Positions 51,556 to 61,490 of a stretch of 64,000 nt of DNA are shown here, piece after piece. The position numbers and the translations under genes are program-made. Location: positions 1-64,000 of the forward strand of contig JACDEU010000011.1 in the NCBI GenBank assembly GCA_013816245.1, given 5' to 3'. This DNA comes from Actinomycetota bacterium. GTDB taxonomy: Bacteria > Actinomycetota > Thermoleophilia > Gaiellales > Gaiellaceae. The notes under the pieces are model-generated. The model saw only the letters and a program-made list of their open reading frames with translations, did not search any database and was not told the origin of the DNA. The stretch's first letter is position 1. Each line of letters opens with the position of its first letter.

Positions 51556-52985
51556 CGCTCGTGATCCTCGACGGCTGGGGCTGCGCGCCGGCCGGCCCGG
51601 GCAACGCCGTCGAGCTCGCCGAGACTCCGAACTTCGACCGGCTCTGGCGAATCTTTCCGCACACGACGCTCGAGGCCTCGGGCGAGGCGGTCGGGCTCCC
51701 GCCGGGACAGATGGGCAACAGCGAAGTCGGCCATCTCACGATCGGCTCAGGCCGAGTGCTGTTCCAAGATCTGATGCGCGTGAACAAGGCGATCGAGGAC
51801 GGCTCCTTCTTCGAGAACCCTGCGCTCACTGCTGCGTTCGAGCGCGGCGAGCGTGTTCATCTGCTCGGCCTTGTCTCCCACGGCGGGGTGCACTCGCACA
51901 TCGATCATCTACGTGCCCTCCTCCGCTTCGCTCCGGAGAAGACCTGGATCCACGCCTTCACAGACGGACGCGACGTCTCGCCGCACTCTGCGGTGCACGA
52001 CCTCGCCGAGCTGCCGGTCGACCGGATCTCGACCGTTACGGGCCGCTACTACGCCATGGACCGCGACGAGCGTTGGGAGAGGACACAACGAGCTTTCGAC
52101 GCGATCGTCGAAGGGAGAGGCGAAGAAGCAGCCGATCCGATCGAAGCCGTGAGCCGTAGCTACGAGCGGGGCATCACGGACGAGTTCATCGAGCCGATCA
52201 CGATCACAGGCCGCCCACGGCTCAGGCTGGAAAAGGACACGGCGATCTTCTTCAACTTCCGTCCCGACAGAGCACGCCAATTGAGCATGCAGCTCGTGGG
52301 CGCGGGTGCCGATATCACCACGATGACGAGGTACCGCTCGGATCTGGACGTGCCGGTCGTGTTCCCGGAGCAGGAAGTCCAGGAGACGCTAGCCGAGGTC
52401 CTCTCGGAGCACGAGGTCCGCCAACTGCACGTCGCCGAGACCGAGAAGTACGCGCACGTGACCTACTTCTTCAACGGCGGTCGCGAACGGGAATGGACGG
52501 GGGAGACCCGCATCCTCGTGCCCTCGCCGCGAGACGTCGCGAGCTACGACCAGAAGCCCGAGATGTCCGCCCGCGAGGCGACCGCACGGTTCGTGGAGGA
52601 GCTCGACCGCGACGGCTATCGCTTCGCGGTCATCAACCTGGCCAACCCGGACATGGTCGGCCACACAGGATCCATCCCCGCTGCGGTGAAAGCGGTGGAG
52701 ACAGCCGACGAATGCCTGGGGGAGATCGTCGAGGCGGTGAGCCGAAACGGAGGCGTGGCACTGATCACCGCCGACCACGGAAACGCCGAACAGATGCTCG
52801 AGCTAGACGGAGCGAGCCCGCACACAGCGCACACGACGAACCCGGTCCCGTTGATCGTCACTGACCCCGAAGTGACCCTTGTAGGCACCGGGGAATTGTC
52901 CGATTTAAGCCCCACTGTGCTGGGGTTTTTAGGTGTCCGACAACCTTTACAGATGACCGGTAAACCCCTAACTATCCCGGACTGA
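51525..52985 (+). CDS. gpmI: 2,3-bisphosphoglycerate-independent phosphoglycerate mutase
   Basis: 486 residues. Alkaline-phosphatase superfamily motifs: VILDGWG, MGNSEVGHLTIG with the phosphorylated Ser, FNFRPDRARQL, TADHGNAEQM and HTAHTTNPVP. Uses Mn2+ to interconvert 3- and 2-phosphoglycerate. TTG 51525 overlaps tpiA by 31 nt; GTG 51561 (VILDGWG) would be a shorter alternative but cuts into the first strand. Last gene of the glycolytic operon. Confidence 0.97.
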   Translation: MPSGREHQLVALVILDGWGCAPAGPGNAVELAETPNFDRLWRIFPHTTLEASGEAVGLPPGQMGNSEVGHLTIGSGRVLFQDLMRVNKAIEDGSFFENPALTAAFERGERVHLLGLVSHGGVHSHIDHLRALLRFAPEKTWIHAFTDGRDVSPHSAVHDLAELPVDRISTVTGRYYAMDRDERWERTQRAFDAIVEGRGEEAADPIEAVSRSYERGITDEFIEPITITGRPRLRLEKDTAIFFNFRPDRARQLSMQLVGAGADITTMTRYRSDLDVPVVFPEQEVQETLAEVLSEHEVRQLHVAETEKYAHVTYFFNGGREREWTGETRILVPSPRDVASYDQKPEMSAREATARFVEELDRDGYRFAVINLANPDMVGHTGSIPAAVKAVETADECLGEIVEAVSRNGGVALITADHGNAEQMLELDGASPHTAHTTNPVPLIVTDPEVTLVGTGELSDLSPTVLGFLGVRQPLQMTGKPLTIPD

Positions 52986-53008
52986 TCCGGGCTATACTCC
53001 GGAACCTT

Positions 53009-53599
53009 TTGTCACTTCAGCAACCTGACTTTGGCGTCCTGCGGAAGGCACAGAAAGGCGACGAGCGGGCTTTCTCGCTCATCGTCCGTGCCTATCAGGT
53101 GCCTGTTTTCAACTATGTGCTGCGGCTCGTGGGCGATCGCTCGCTCGCCGAGGATCTGACCCAGGAGGTCTTCCTGCGGGTTTTCCAGGGGCTGCCGCGC
53201 TTCTCGCTGCGCTCGAAGTTCACGACGTGGCTGTTCCAGGTGACGAAGAACCGCGTGCTCGACGAGTTGCGGGCATCCGAGCGCCGACCGCGTGCGGTCG
53301 TCGCGCTCGAGGACGTGCCGCCGCTCGAGGTCGTCGACGCTCCGATGGAGCGGATCGAGACGATCGACGCGGTCTGGCGCGCCGTCGAAGCGCTGAACGT
53401 CGACCTGAAGATGGCGCTCCTGCTGCGCGACATCGTCGGCCTTTCGTACACCGAGATCGCGGACTCACTCGAGATCACGCTTGCCACCGTCAAGTGGCGG
53501 ATCTACAAGGCGCGAGAAGACGTCCAGCTTGCACTCGCCCGCGAGGGCATCACCTTCGGCGACAACGAGCAGACCGTCGCCGAGCGCGCCGCGTCCTAG
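53009..53599 (+). CDS. ECF-type RNA polymerase sigma factor
   Basis: 196 residues. Sigma2 region (FSLIVRAYQVPVFNYVLRL, DLTQEVFLRVFQGLPRF, FTTWLFQVTKNRVLDE) and Sigma4 HTH (LRDIVGLSYTEIADSLEITL, VKWRIYKAREDV). TTG start 23 nt after gpmI; TATACT at 52993-52998 could be its -10. The nearest potential partner is the Ser/Thr kinase converging from the other strand; no classical anti-sigma factor is adjacent. Confidence 0.93.
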   Translation: MSLQQPDFGVLRKAQKGDERAFSLIVRAYQVPVFNYVLRLVGDRSLAEDLTQEVFLRVFQGLPRFSLRSKFTTWLFQVTKNRVLDELRASERRPRAVVALEDVPPLEVVDAPMERIETIDAVWRAVEALNVDLKMALLLRDIVGLSYTEIADSLEITLATVKWRIYKAREDVQLALAREGITFGDNEQTVAERAAS

Positions 53600-53603
53600 G
53601 GTT

Positions 53604-54677
53604 CTAGCGCGAGTGCTTTCGTAGCCAGGCGCTGAGGTTTCGCGCCTCGTCTGCGGACGTGGCTCCCCGGACCGGCGCCTCGATCCGCGCGGGCGCTGGT
53701 TTGGCGTCGGGTTTGCCGTCGCTGCCGAGGCTGAGCAGTCCCAGCACGATTGCGACGACGCCGAGCGCAGCGGCGGACGTGATCCAGAGCCAGGCACTCC
53801 AACCCGGGATGGTCTGGTAGGTGCGCGCCTGCAAGGGCTCGGTGACCGCGGTCGCAAAGAGCGCCTCTGTCGGAAGTTCCGTTGCGGCTGCGAGCTCGTG
53901 GCCGAACGCCGCCGCCGACGCCGGCCTGAAGAGCGGGTCGCGCGCCAGCGCGTGCATGATTGCGGCTTCGATCGGCTCGGGCACCGAGGGTTCGAGGTCA
54001 CGGACCGGTGTGATCGCACCACTCGTCTGCATTGCGGCCAGTTCGGCAAGCGAGTCGAACGCGTAGGGCGGTCGCCCGGTAAGGACCTCGTAGAGCACGG
54101 CCCCGAGGGAGTAGACGTCCGCCGCCGTCGTGACCACTTCGCCGGCAGCCTGTTCGGGCGCGAGATAGGCGGCGGTGCCGAGGACGGTTCCGTGCTGGGT
54201 GAGCCGCGTCAGCTCGGCGGCCCGCGCAATCCCGAAGTCCGCGATCTTGAGGACATCGTCTTCGCGGACGAGCAGGTTCGCGGGCTTCACGTCACGATGG
54301 ACGAGCCCGGCGACGTGAGCGTGCTGCAATCCCGCACACGCTTGCAGCGCGAGCGGCACCGCGTGCTCGTACGACAACTTCCCTCGCTGCGCGAGAGTGT
54401 CGCCCTCCACGTACTCCATGACGATGTACGGCCGGCCGTCGGCCTCGCCCGCGTCATACACCTGGACGACGTTCGGATGCGAGAGCCGGCTCGCCAGCCG
54501 CGACTCCTGCAGGAACCGCTCGCGAAACGCCGAGTCGCCCGCGAGGTGCTCGGCGAGGACTTTGATCGCCACGAGACGGCGTAACTCCTCGTCGTGCGCC
54601 AGGTAGACGACCGCCATGCCGCCGTGCCCGAGCGTCCGCTCGATCCGGTAGCGCCCTTCGGCGAGCCTCTCGTTCAA
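53604..54677 (-). CDS. Ser/Thr protein kinase (Hanks type) with one membrane helix
   Basis: 357 residues. Gly loop LGHGGMAVVYLAHD, VAIK Lys, catalytic HRDVKPANLL, IADFGIARAAE and APEQAAG; then a proline-rich stretch and a membrane span (WSAWLWITSAAALGVVAIVLG) with about 45 residues outside. No PASTA repeats. Phosphorylation targets are unknown; the downstream lipoprotein gene overlaps by 4 nt (GTGA-type), suggesting joint function at the cell surface. Confidence 0.93.
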   Translation of the reverse strand: MNERLAEGRYRIERTLGHGGMAVVYLAHDEELRRLVAIKVLAEHLAGDSAFRERFLQESRLASRLSHPNVVQVYDAGEADGRPYIVMEYVEGDTLAQRGKLSYEHAVPLALQACAGLQHAHVAGLVHRDVKPANLLVREDDVLKIADFGIARAAELTRLTQHGTVLGTAAYLAPEQAAGEVVTTAADVYSLGAVLYEVLTGRPPYAFDSLAELAAMQTSGAITPVRDLEPSVPEPIEAAIMHALARDPLFRPASAAAFGHELAAATELPTEALFATAVTEPLQARTYQTIPGWSAWLWITSAAALGVVAIVLGLLSLGSDGKPDAKPAPARIEAPVRGATSADEARNLSAWLRKHSR

Positions 54678-55075
54678 TCGTTCTCCTCGTCCTTCCTTTT
54701 CTTGTCACGGCTCTTGTGCTTGCCGTTGACTTGCGGCTTCGCTGCCGGGACGCACTGAATCCGCGAGACGAGATCAGTTGCGGCGGACGCAAGGTGCTCC
54801 TGGAACGGCCCGGGCACGCGCCCCGAATTGATCGACGCAAGCGTCTCCCGCTGCAGTTGCTGCGCGAGCGTCGCAGCACGGCACGGGTCGCCGGTGGTGA
54901 GAGCCTTTGCCACTTCGTCGCTTCGCGTCGCAAGCGCAGCTGCAATAGGAGCCGGGAGCTTCGGCGGCGGAGCGGCCCGTGGAGTTGGACCGCTCCCGCA
55001 GCCGGCGAGACAGACCGCGGCCGCAAGGGCCGCGATCAGCTCAGGACGTCTCGTTCGGGTCTTCCTCCGCTGCAA
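54674..55075 (-). CDS. Putative lipoprotein
   Basis: 133 residues. Signal sequence (ELIAALAAAVCLAGCGSG) with lipobox LAGC, Pro/Ala-rich linker, a helical region (ATRSDEVAKALTTGDPCRAA, LAQQLQRETLASINSG) with two Cys (CRAA, QCVPA) that could form a disulfide, and a Lys-rich end. No family. Stop overlaps the kinase start by 4 nt; 5' end overlaps the next gene by 35 nt. Confidence 0.75.
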   Translation of the reverse strand: MQRRKTRTRRPELIAALAAAVCLAGCGSGPTPRAAPPPKLPAPIAAALATRSDEVAKALTTGDPCRAATLAQQLQRETLASINSGRVPGPFQEHLASAATDLVSRIQCVPAAKPQVNGKHKSRDKKRKDEEND

Positions 55076-55532
55076 GCTTCAGGGAACCCTGCCTGACCTG
55101 CTCGAGGTGACGCTGCTGGATCGGGATTCCCCACTCGACAAGCTCCTGCACCCCGCTGTCCCGGGCCCGCTCGTTGAGCGTCTTCAAGATCTCCCAGTGT
55201 CCCACCTCGCCGGCCTCGGCCATCGTCAGGAACTCGAAGCCGTCGAGGGCGTCGGAATCGCTGTCGAGGTAGTCCTGCATCATCTCGGTCGCCTTCTTCT
55301 TGACCTCGCGCGCCTCCTCCAGAATCGCCGTCTTCTTGCCCTCGAAGCTGCCGGCGACATCGGTGGCGCGCTCTTCTGCCTGCTTCGCCTCGTTGTGCAT
55401 CCGCTCGAGTGTCTTCGTGAGGTCACCGTCGATCTCGTCGAGGCCCTTCACCTTCTCGGTCGCGCCCTGTGCCGCCATCGCGAGGCCGAGGACCTCGCCG
55501 AGCTTCGTCTCTAGATTCGTCAGTTCCGCCAT
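55041..55532 (-). CDS. Ferritin-like/helical protein of unknown function
   Basis: 163 residues, almost entirely helical. EATEMMQDYLDS-like and FLTMAEAGEVGHWEILKTLN, then LVEWGIPIQQRHLEQV, show the Glu and His spacing seen in ferritin-like four-helix bundles (E..H ..E..H), so metal binding is possible but unproven. It is upstream of the lipoprotein-kinase genes with a 35-nt overlap. Confidence 0.7.
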   Translation of the reverse strand: MAELTNLETKLGEVLGLAMAAQGATEKVKGLDEIDGDLTKTLERMHNEAKQAEERATDVAGSFEGKKTAILEEAREVKKKATEMMQDYLDSDSDALDGFEFLTMAEAGEVGHWEILKTLNERARDSGVQELVEWGIPIQQRHLEQVRQGSLKLAAEEDPNETS

Positions 55533-55552
55533 CTGGATCCCCCTGCGGTCGA

Positions 55553-56278
55553 TTACTCGCCTCGCGCGAGCCGGGCTGCGAGAGGCTCGGGTAGACCCCG
55601 CTCTCCCATCTCGGCCTGCGTCCGCTCAATCGAGTATGCGACCCGGCGGAACGCAGCAAACCTCCGGTCGAAATCGAGTAGCAGCCACGCGGCTCGCGGA
55701 TCTCCGTCGCGCGGCTGCCCGACAGAGCCCGGATTGAGGAGCCAGCGGCCCTCGAGCTCGATCTCCGAACCGGCGGGGGCGACCCCGCCCGAGATCCGGT
55801 CTCCCTTTTCGGACAGGGCCAGCGCCACATGGCTGTGGCCGACGAGGATGAGCGCCGCGTCCGAGAGGTCGAACGTTCCGCGTGCCGCGTCCTCCGTGAG
55901 CACGTACTCCCAGACCGGATCGCGTGCGCTCGCGTGGAACAGATCGACCCCGGCCGCCTCGCCTGCCGGCTTCAGCGGCTCGAGGAAGGCACGCGACTGC
56001 GGCGTCAGGGCTCCGCGGGTCCAGATTGCGGCGTCGGCCGCATCGTCGTTGAAGTCGCTCACGGTCAGCTCCCCGAGCACGACGAGGTCGTGGTTTCCCA
56101 CCAGCGAGTAGGACGAGCGTGACCTCACGGCGTCGCAACACTCGTTCGGGCGTGGGCCGTACCCCACGGTGTCGCCGAGGCACCAGATCGCATCGACGCC
56201 TTCGGCGTCGATCTCCTGGAGCACCGCCTCCAGCGCGTGGTAGTTAGCGTGGACGTCGGAGATGACTGCGACCCGCAT
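55553..56278 (-). CDS. Metallophosphoesterase (YfcE/MJ0936-like)
   Basis: 241 residues. Calcineurin-like motifs in order: VAVISDVHANYHALEAVL, CLGDTVGYGP, SLVGNHDLVV, LVGHSHVAL. Hydrolyses phosphodiesters or phosphomonoesters; actual substrate unknown. ATG 56278 gives the correct DxH start. Its first 17 nt overlap the start of the divergent M48 gene. Confidence 0.93.
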   Translation of the reverse strand: MRVAVISDVHANYHALEAVLQEIDAEGVDAIWCLGDTVGYGPRPNECCDAVRSRSSYSLVGNHDLVVLGELTVSDFNDDAADAAIWTRGALTPQSRAFLEPLKPAGEAAGVDLFHASARDPVWEYVLTEDAARGTFDLSDAALILVGHSHVALALSEKGDRISGGVAPAGSEIELEGRWLLNPGSVGQPRDGDPRAAWLLLDFDRRFAAFRRVAYSIERTQAEMGERGLPEPLAARLARGE

Positions 56279-57473
56279 CGGCAGACTCGCGACCTTAGCC
56301 GTCGCGGCACTCGTCTGGGCAGTCGCGGCCGCTGCGCTCTGGCGGACGAAGGTCCCTTCCAACCTCCAGCTGCCATCTCTCGACGCCCGGACCGTGTTCG
56401 GCGCCGCGGCCGTGCGCGCCGGAGAACGTTACGACCGCTTCCTCGACTACGACTGGCTCCTCGGGACGCTTGCGACGCTCTCGACGCTCGTCGTGATGAT
56501 GCGGCGCGGGCCGCGGCTCGCCCGCTCGCTCGGGCTCGGCCCGGTGAACTCCGGCATCGTCACCGGCGTCGTCGTGCTGACGGTCGTCTGGGGCGTCTCC
56601 CTGCCGTTCGGCATCGCTTCCGCGTGGTGGCAGCGCCGGCACGGCATCTCGAAGGAGAGCTGGACCGAAATCGTCTTCTCGCCCTGGGGGACACTCCTGG
56701 GTCAGACGGCGGGGACGGTTCTCGTGCTGGCAATCCTCCTGCTCTTTGCGAAGCGGTACGCGCGGAGTTGGTGGCTCGCTGCGGGCATCGTGCTGCTCGC
56801 ACTGGGGTTCTTCGTGCAGCTGGTCCTGCCGTACGGCAGCCGGCTCGGGACTCATCCGGTCCGGTCGCCCCAGCTCGCTGCCGCGATCGACCGGCTGGAG
56901 AAACGCGAAGGCACCGGAAACCCGACGGTTCGAATCCAGCCGGTGCACGACCGGACGACTGCGGCGAATGCGTACGCAACCGGGCTCGGACCGAGCCGCA
57001 GCGTCTTCCTCTGGGACACGCTGCTCGACGGGCGTTTCACCGCGCACGAGGTGCACTTCGTCGTGGGTCACGAGCTTGCTCACCATGCGCGGCGTCATCT
57101 CTGGAAGGGAATCGCCTGGGGTGGCTTGATCGGCCTCCCGCTCCTTGCCGGCGTTGCGTTCGTGACGCGGCGGCGCGGCGGGGTGCTGGGGCCTGGTGGT
57201 ATAGCTCTCGCTCTGCTGACGCTCACCGCCCTGCAGCTGGCCCTGTCGCCGTTCACGAATGCGGTCTCGCGGCGCTACGAAGCCGAGGCCGACTGGGTCG
57301 GAATGCAGGGGACACGGGACCCCGAAGCCGCGAAGGGGGTCTTCAAGGAGTTCGTCGTGACCGACCTGCAGGACCCCGCTCCACCCGGGTGGGTGCACGT
57401 CTTCCTCGACACTCATCCGCCGCCCCTCACGCGGGTCGAGCAGGCCGACGCCTTCCAGAAGCTGAACCGCTAG
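56262..57473 (+). CDS. M48-family membrane metalloprotease (Ste24/HtpX-like)
   Basis: 403 residues. N-terminal membrane helices, then HELAHHARRHLWKG (zinc motif HExxH) near residue 272 and SRRYEAEADWVGM with the third ligand Glu near 345. TRVEQADAF closes the domain, as in CAAX prenyl protease 1 homologues. It probably digests membrane proteins at the cytoplasmic face. ATG 56262 overlaps the divergent phosphoesterase start; its stop shares CTAG with the DUF3467 gene. Confidence 0.9.
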   Translation: MTATRIGRLATLAVAALVWAVAAAALWRTKVPSNLQLPSLDARTVFGAAAVRAGERYDRFLDYDWLLGTLATLSTLVVMMRRGPRLARSLGLGPVNSGIVTGVVVLTVVWGVSLPFGIASAWWQRRHGISKESWTEIVFSPWGTLLGQTAGTVLVLAILLLFAKRYARSWWLAAGIVLLALGFFVQLVLPYGSRLGTHPVRSPQLAAAIDRLEKREGTGNPTVRIQPVHDRTTAANAYATGLGPSRSVFLWDTLLDGRFTAHEVHFVVGHELAHHARRHLWKGIAWGGLIGLPLLAGVAFVTRRRGGVLGPGGIALALLTLTALQLALSPFTNAVSRRYEAEADWVGMQGTRDPEAAKGVFKEFVVTDLQDPAPPGWVHVFLDTHPPPLTRVEQADAFQKLNR

Positions 57474-57769
57474 GTGTCGGTGCGGGGCGGCGCTTCGGGA
57501 AGGTTGCGAATCCCTTCCTGGGTCGACCACTTCGAGAACGAGTCCTGCATCGCGGCAAGCAGCTCCTGGAAAAACTGCGAGGACATGTTGACGCGTGAGG
57601 TCACGACCCCCGGGACGTCGCCCTCCTCGATCTCGTGGTCGATCCGCGCGAACGTCAGCGTGAACTCGTAGGGCGAGAACGTCACGTTCGCAAAGTTCGC
57701 GTAGACGCCGGCCATCTGCTCCGGGTCGAGGTGGATGTTGAGCTGTCGCTCCTGGGCCTCGTCGTCCAC
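57470..57769 (-). CDS. DUF3467 family protein
   Basis: 99 residues. The pattern [19 protein letters not shown], followed by LTFARIDHE and a long helix [19 protein letters not shown], is the DUF3467 profile. Function of the family is unknown. Convergent with the M48 gene (CTAG shared); divergent from argS with a 20-nt gap. Confidence 0.88.
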   Translation of the reverse strand: MDDEAQERQLNIHLDPEQMAGVYANFANVTFSPYEFTLTFARIDHEIEEGDVPGVVTSRVNMSSQFFQELLAAMQDSFSKWSTQEGIRNLPEAPPRTDT

Positions 57770-57789
57770 GCCGCAACGATACTACGGGC

Positions 57790-59313
57790 ATGACTCGCTC
57801 TCCGGACACGACCGGGAACGCCGTTGCTCGCCTCGCCGATCGCCTCTCGGAGCTCGCCGGAGCAGCCGTCGTGCTCGAACGGCCGAGCGATCCCTCGCAC
57901 GGCGATTACGCGACGAACGTCGCTCTCCGGACAGCGCCGCAACACAAGCAGCCGCCACGCGAGCTCGCGGCCGACCTCGCAGCTCGTGCGGCCGAGCTCG
58001 AAGAGATCGAGCGGGCCGAGGTCGCGGGACCGGGTTTCCTCAACCTCTGGGTGACCACCGAGTGGTTGGTCCGTGCGCTCGCCGAGATCGGGGCCGACTA
58101 CGGTGCCGGTGCGCCCGAGCAAGCGCAGAAGATCCAGGTCGAACTCATCTCCGCCAACCCGGCCGGCCCGTTGACCGTCGGGTCCGCCCGAAACGGAGCG
58201 TACGGCGACTCCGTGGCACGCGTCCTCGCCTACGCGGGACACGAGGTCGAGCGCGAGTACTACTTCAACGACGCGGGACGGCAGGTCGATCTCTTCCGTG
58301 CCTCGGTCGAGGCGCGGCGGCGCGGGGACGAGCTGCCCGAGGGCGGGTACCAGGGCGAGTACATCGACGAGCTCGCCAGGGTCGAAGGCGACCCCGTCGC
58401 GCGCATGCTCGAGGAGATCCGCCGCGAAATCGCCGAGTTCCGGATCCCCGTGGACACCTGGCGCCATCAGGGCGAGATCGAGAAGCACGTTGCCGAGGTG
58501 CTTCCGAAGCTCGACACCTTCGAGGCGGAAGGGACGATCTGGGCTCGTACGAGCGCGTACGAGGACGACAAGGACCGTCCGCTCGTCCGCTCGTCCGACG
58601 GGTCGTACCTCTACTTCGCAGCCGATGTCGCCTACGTCCGCGACAAGCTCGAGCGCGGCTTCGACCGTGCCATCTACGTGCTCGGGGCCGACCACCACGG
58701 GTACGTCGGGCGGCTGAAGGCAGCTGCGGCGATGCTCGGCTACGACCCCGAGCGCATCGAGGTGCTGATCTACCAGCTGGTCCACATCGTCGAGGGCGGA
58801 GAGACGAAGAAGATCTCGAAGCGCCGCGGGGACGTCGTGTTCCTGCACGAGCTAATTGCCAAGATCGGCATCGACGCGGCGCGCTGGTATCTCGTCTCGC
58901 GCGGTCACGATCAGCCGATCGACATCGACGTCGACCTCGCTGCGGATCGGACGCAGAAGAATCCCGTGTACTACGTCCAGTACGCGCATGCGCGAATCGC
59001 CGGCATCCTGCGAAACGTCGAGGGCGACAGCGCCGGAGAGACTCCGACGGACCTCGCCTCGGAAGAGCGGGACCTGATCAAGCGGCTGCTGGAGTTTCCG
59101 CTCGTCGTCGCAGAGTCCGCGGAGCGGCGGGCTCCACACGCAATCCCGATCTACGCGATCCGTCTCGCCGACGACTTCCATCGCTTCTACCACGAGCACC
59201 GCGTCGTCGGTTCCGAGACGGAGGCCTTCCGGCTGACGCTGGCGCGCGCGACGCAGAGTATCATCGCCCGAGCGCTCGACCTGATCGGAGTCGAGGCGCC
59301 CGAACGGATGTAG
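57790..59313 (+). CDS. argS: Arginyl-tRNA synthetase
   Basis: 507 residues, shorter than the common 550-590. The N-terminal Add1-like domain is brief. The HIGH-type motif is [19 protein letters not shown], where the first His is Thr and the second is Ser; downstream [19 protein letters not shown] and the KMSKR-like motif [11 protein letters not shown] are standard. The C-terminal anticodon domain ends with FYHEHRVVG. It charges tRNA-Arg. The altered HIGH motif recurs in some ArgS lineages and should not mean inactivity. Confidence 0.96.
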   Translation: MTRSPDTTGNAVARLADRLSELAGAAVVLERPSDPSHGDYATNVALRTAPQHKQPPRELAADLAARAAELEEIERAEVAGPGFLNLWVTTEWLVRALAEIGADYGAGAPEQAQKIQVELISANPAGPLTVGSARNGAYGDSVARVLAYAGHEVEREYYFNDAGRQVDLFRASVEARRRGDELPEGGYQGEYIDELARVEGDPVARMLEEIRREIAEFRIPVDTWRHQGEIEKHVAEVLPKLDTFEAEGTIWARTSAYEDDKDRPLVRSSDGSYLYFAADVAYVRDKLERGFDRAIYVLGADHHGYVGRLKAAAAMLGYDPERIEVLIYQLVHIVEGGETKKISKRRGDVVFLHELIAKIGIDAARWYLVSRGHDQPIDIDVDLAADRTQKNPVYYVQYAHARIAGILRNVEGDSAGETPTDLASEERDLIKRLLEFPLVVAESAERRAPHAIPIYAIRLADDFHRFYHEHRVVGSETEAFRLTLARATQSIIARALDLIGVEAPERM

Positions 59314-59327
59314 GGTCCCGGCGCAGG

Positions 59328-60314
59328 ATGGGGGCACTTCCCGACCGAAACCTCGCGCTCGAGCTCGTCCGAGTCACCGAGGCGGCCGCGCTTGGCGCCG
59401 GGCGCTGGGTCGGACGAGGCGACAAGATCGCCGCGGATCAGGCGGCCGTCGACTCGATGCGGGCGATGCTCGACTCCGTCTCGATGGACGGCGTCGTCGT
59501 CATCGGCGAGGGAGAAAAGGACGAGGCGCCGATGCTCTTCAACGGCGAATCGGTCGGCGACGGCACCGGCCCGCAGGTCGACGTGGCGGTCGATCCGCTC
59601 GAAGGGACGCGCCTGACGGCGCTCGGCCAGCCGAACGCGATCTCGGTGATGGCAGTCGCGGAACGTGGCACGATGTTCTTCCCCGGAGCGGCGGTCTATA
59701 TGGAGAAGATCGCCGTCGGGCCGCAGGGCATCGACGTCGTCGACATCAATGCGTCGCCGACCGCGAACGTCAACGCTGTTGCTAAGGCGAAAGGAGTGTC
59801 GACGCGAGAGCTCACGGTGGTCGTGCTCGAGCGCGACCGGCACGAAGCGCTGATCGGAGAGCTGCGAGATGCGGGCGCCAAGGTTCTGCTGATCCGTGAC
59901 GGCGACGTTGCCCCGGCGATCGCGGCCGCCCAGGCCGGGGCGGGGGTCGACATGCTCTACGGGATCGGTGGCACGCCCGAAGGCGTTATCTCAGCAGCCG
60001 CTCTCAAGTGCGTCGGCGGCGGCATCCAGGGCAAGCTCTGGCCGCGGGACGACGAGGAACGCCAACGGCTCCTCGACGCCGGGCTCGACCCCGAGCGTGT
60101 GCTGACGACGAACGACCTCGTCGCGGGCGAGGACGTCTTCGTCGCGGCGACCGGCGTCACGGCCGGCTCACTGCTGAGCGGAGTGCGTTATCTGCCGAAC
60201 GGCGCGGTGACCGACTCGATCGTCATGCGTTCCCGGTCCGGCACGTCGCGCAGGATCGAGGCGAATCACCTGCTCGACAAGCTCGAGGCCCTCACGGGCC
60301 GGCAATACCGCTAA
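59328..60314 (+). CDS. glpX: Class II fructose-1,6-bisphosphatase
   Basis: 328 residues. [17 protein letters not shown]-like start ([17 protein letters not shown]), [18 protein letters not shown] with acidic metal ligands, and [19 protein letters not shown] as the FBPase-II signature. It hydrolyses fructose-1,6-bisphosphate in gluconeogenesis. ATG 59328 with AGGATG context follows argS by 14 nt. Convergent with the aldolase (shared CTAA). Confidence 0.97.
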   Translation: MGALPDRNLALELVRVTEAAALGAGRWVGRGDKIAADQAAVDSMRAMLDSVSMDGVVVIGEGEKDEAPMLFNGESVGDGTGPQVDVAVDPLEGTRLTALGQPNAISVMAVAERGTMFFPGAAVYMEKIAVGPQGIDVVDINASPTANVNAVAKAKGVSTRELTVVVLERDRHEALIGELRDAGAKVLLIRDGDVAPAIAAAQAGAGVDMLYGIGGTPEGVISAAALKCVGGGIQGKLWPRDDEERQRLLDAGLDPERVLTTNDLVAGEDVFVAATGVTAGSLLSGVRYLPNGAVTDSIVMRSRSGTSRRIEANHLLDKLEALTGRQYR

Positions 60315-61339
60315 GCCGGGACCGCTTCTCTCTCCATGTCCGGGGCGTAGGTGCCCGTCTGCGCAGCACTGTTCATCTTCGCGCGGTGGTAGTACGCGCG
60401 CTGTGCCGCCTCGATGTTCTCTTCCTTGCCGCTCCAGGCCTTCAATGCAGCCGCCTGCAGCGCACGACCGTAGGAGAACGAGAGCTTCCACGGATGTGGG
60501 CCGATCGCGTTCATCGCATTGAGCCTGCCGGTCGCCTGCTCCTCCGATTGGCCCCCGGAGAGGAAGACGACTCCCGGTACGGCCGCGGGAACGTGGCGGC
60601 GGAAGCAGCGCACGGTCTGGTGCGCGATCTCTTCGTCGGAAGCCTGCTGCGGGCACCCGTAGCCTGGAAGGACCATGTTCGGCTTCAGCAGGATTCCCTC
60701 CGGATGCACACGCTGGTCACGCAACTCGATGAAGACCGCGTGCAGCACCCGCGACGTGATCTCGAAGCTGCGCTCGATCGTGTGGTCGCCGTCCATCAGG
60801 ACCTCGGGCTCAACGATCGGGACGATGCCCGCTTCCTGACACAGCGCCGCGTACCGGGCGAGCGCATGGGCGTTCGTCCAGATGCAGTACTCGCTGGGGA
60901 TGTCCTTGCCGATCGTGATCACGGCGCGCCACTTCGCGAAGCGGGCGCCGAGGTCGCCGTATTCGTTCAGGCGCTCGCGCAGCCCGTCGAGCCCTTCGGT
61001 GGTGGTCTCACCGTCGGCGAGTGCGAGCGCCTTCGCTCCCTTGTCGACCTTGATCCCGGGGACTATCCCCTTCGACTCGAGCAGCTTTGGAAAGGGAGTT
61101 CCGTCGGACGAGCTCTGGCGGAGGGTCTCGTCGAAGAGGATGACCCCTCCGATGTACTCCTCTGCGCCCTCGGTCGTGAACAGGAGGTCCCTGTAAGCAC
61201 GCCGTGCTTCCTCGTTCGACTCGACGCCGATCGAGTCGAAGCGCTTCTTGATCGTGCCGTCGCTCTCGTCCGCAGCGAGGATCCCCTTGCCGTCCGCGAC
61301 GATCGACTGGGTGATCTTCTCTAGCTCCTGAACGTCCAT
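60311..61339 (-). CDS. fbaB: Class I fructose-bisphosphate aldolase
   Basis: 342 residues of the classical class I type. [18 protein letters not shown] and [13 protein letters not shown] (Lys), then [30 protein letters not shown] (Schiff-base Lys), and [17 protein letters not shown]. It makes or cleaves fructose-1,6-bisphosphate without a divalent metal. It lies next to glpX on the opposite strand, their stops sharing CTAA. AGGAGGACG precedes the ATG by about 7 nt. Confidence 0.97.
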   Translation of the reverse strand: MDVQELEKITQSIVADGKGILAADESDGTIKKRFDSIGVESNEEARRAYRDLLFTTEGAEEYIGGVILFDETLRQSSSDGTPFPKLLESKGIVPGIKVDKGAKALALADGETTTEGLDGLRERLNEYGDLGARFAKWRAVITIGKDIPSEYCIWTNAHALARYAALCQEAGIVPIVEPEVLMDGDHTIERSFEITSRVLHAVFIELRDQRVHPEGILLKPNMVLPGYGCPQQASDEEIAHQTVRCFRRHVPAAVPGVVFLSGGQSEEQATGRLNAMNAIGPHPWKLSFSYGRALQAAALKAWSGKEENIEAAQRAYYHRAKMNSAAQTGTYAPDMEREAVPA

Positions 61340-61394
61340 GTTTCGTCCTCCTGGGTCTTTTTCCGGGAGGAAGTATCCCTAAGATCATCGATTT

Positions 61395-61423
61395 GAGGGG
61401 CACCGCTGCGGCGGGCGCCCCTC
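61395..61423 (-). promoter_or_regulatory. Hairpin in the aldolase leader
   Basis: GAGGGGC and GCCCCTC with an inner CCGC/GCGG form a stable hairpin about 60 nt upstream of fbaB, in the divergent gap to the L,D-transpeptidase gene. In a divergent region it is more likely a leader element than an end-of-gene terminator. Confidence 0.45.
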
Positions 61424-61490
61424 CTTGTGTGTACGAGGTCTGTAATGGGGCCTTGGTAAGTGTCGTAGACGTAAGTACGATTCGACTCCG

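Noticed and set aside
52909-52931. Terminator (CCCCA...TGGGG then T-tract) inside gpmI
   Set aside because: Only a 5-bp stem, and it is within conserved coding sequence near the end of gpmI; likely chance.
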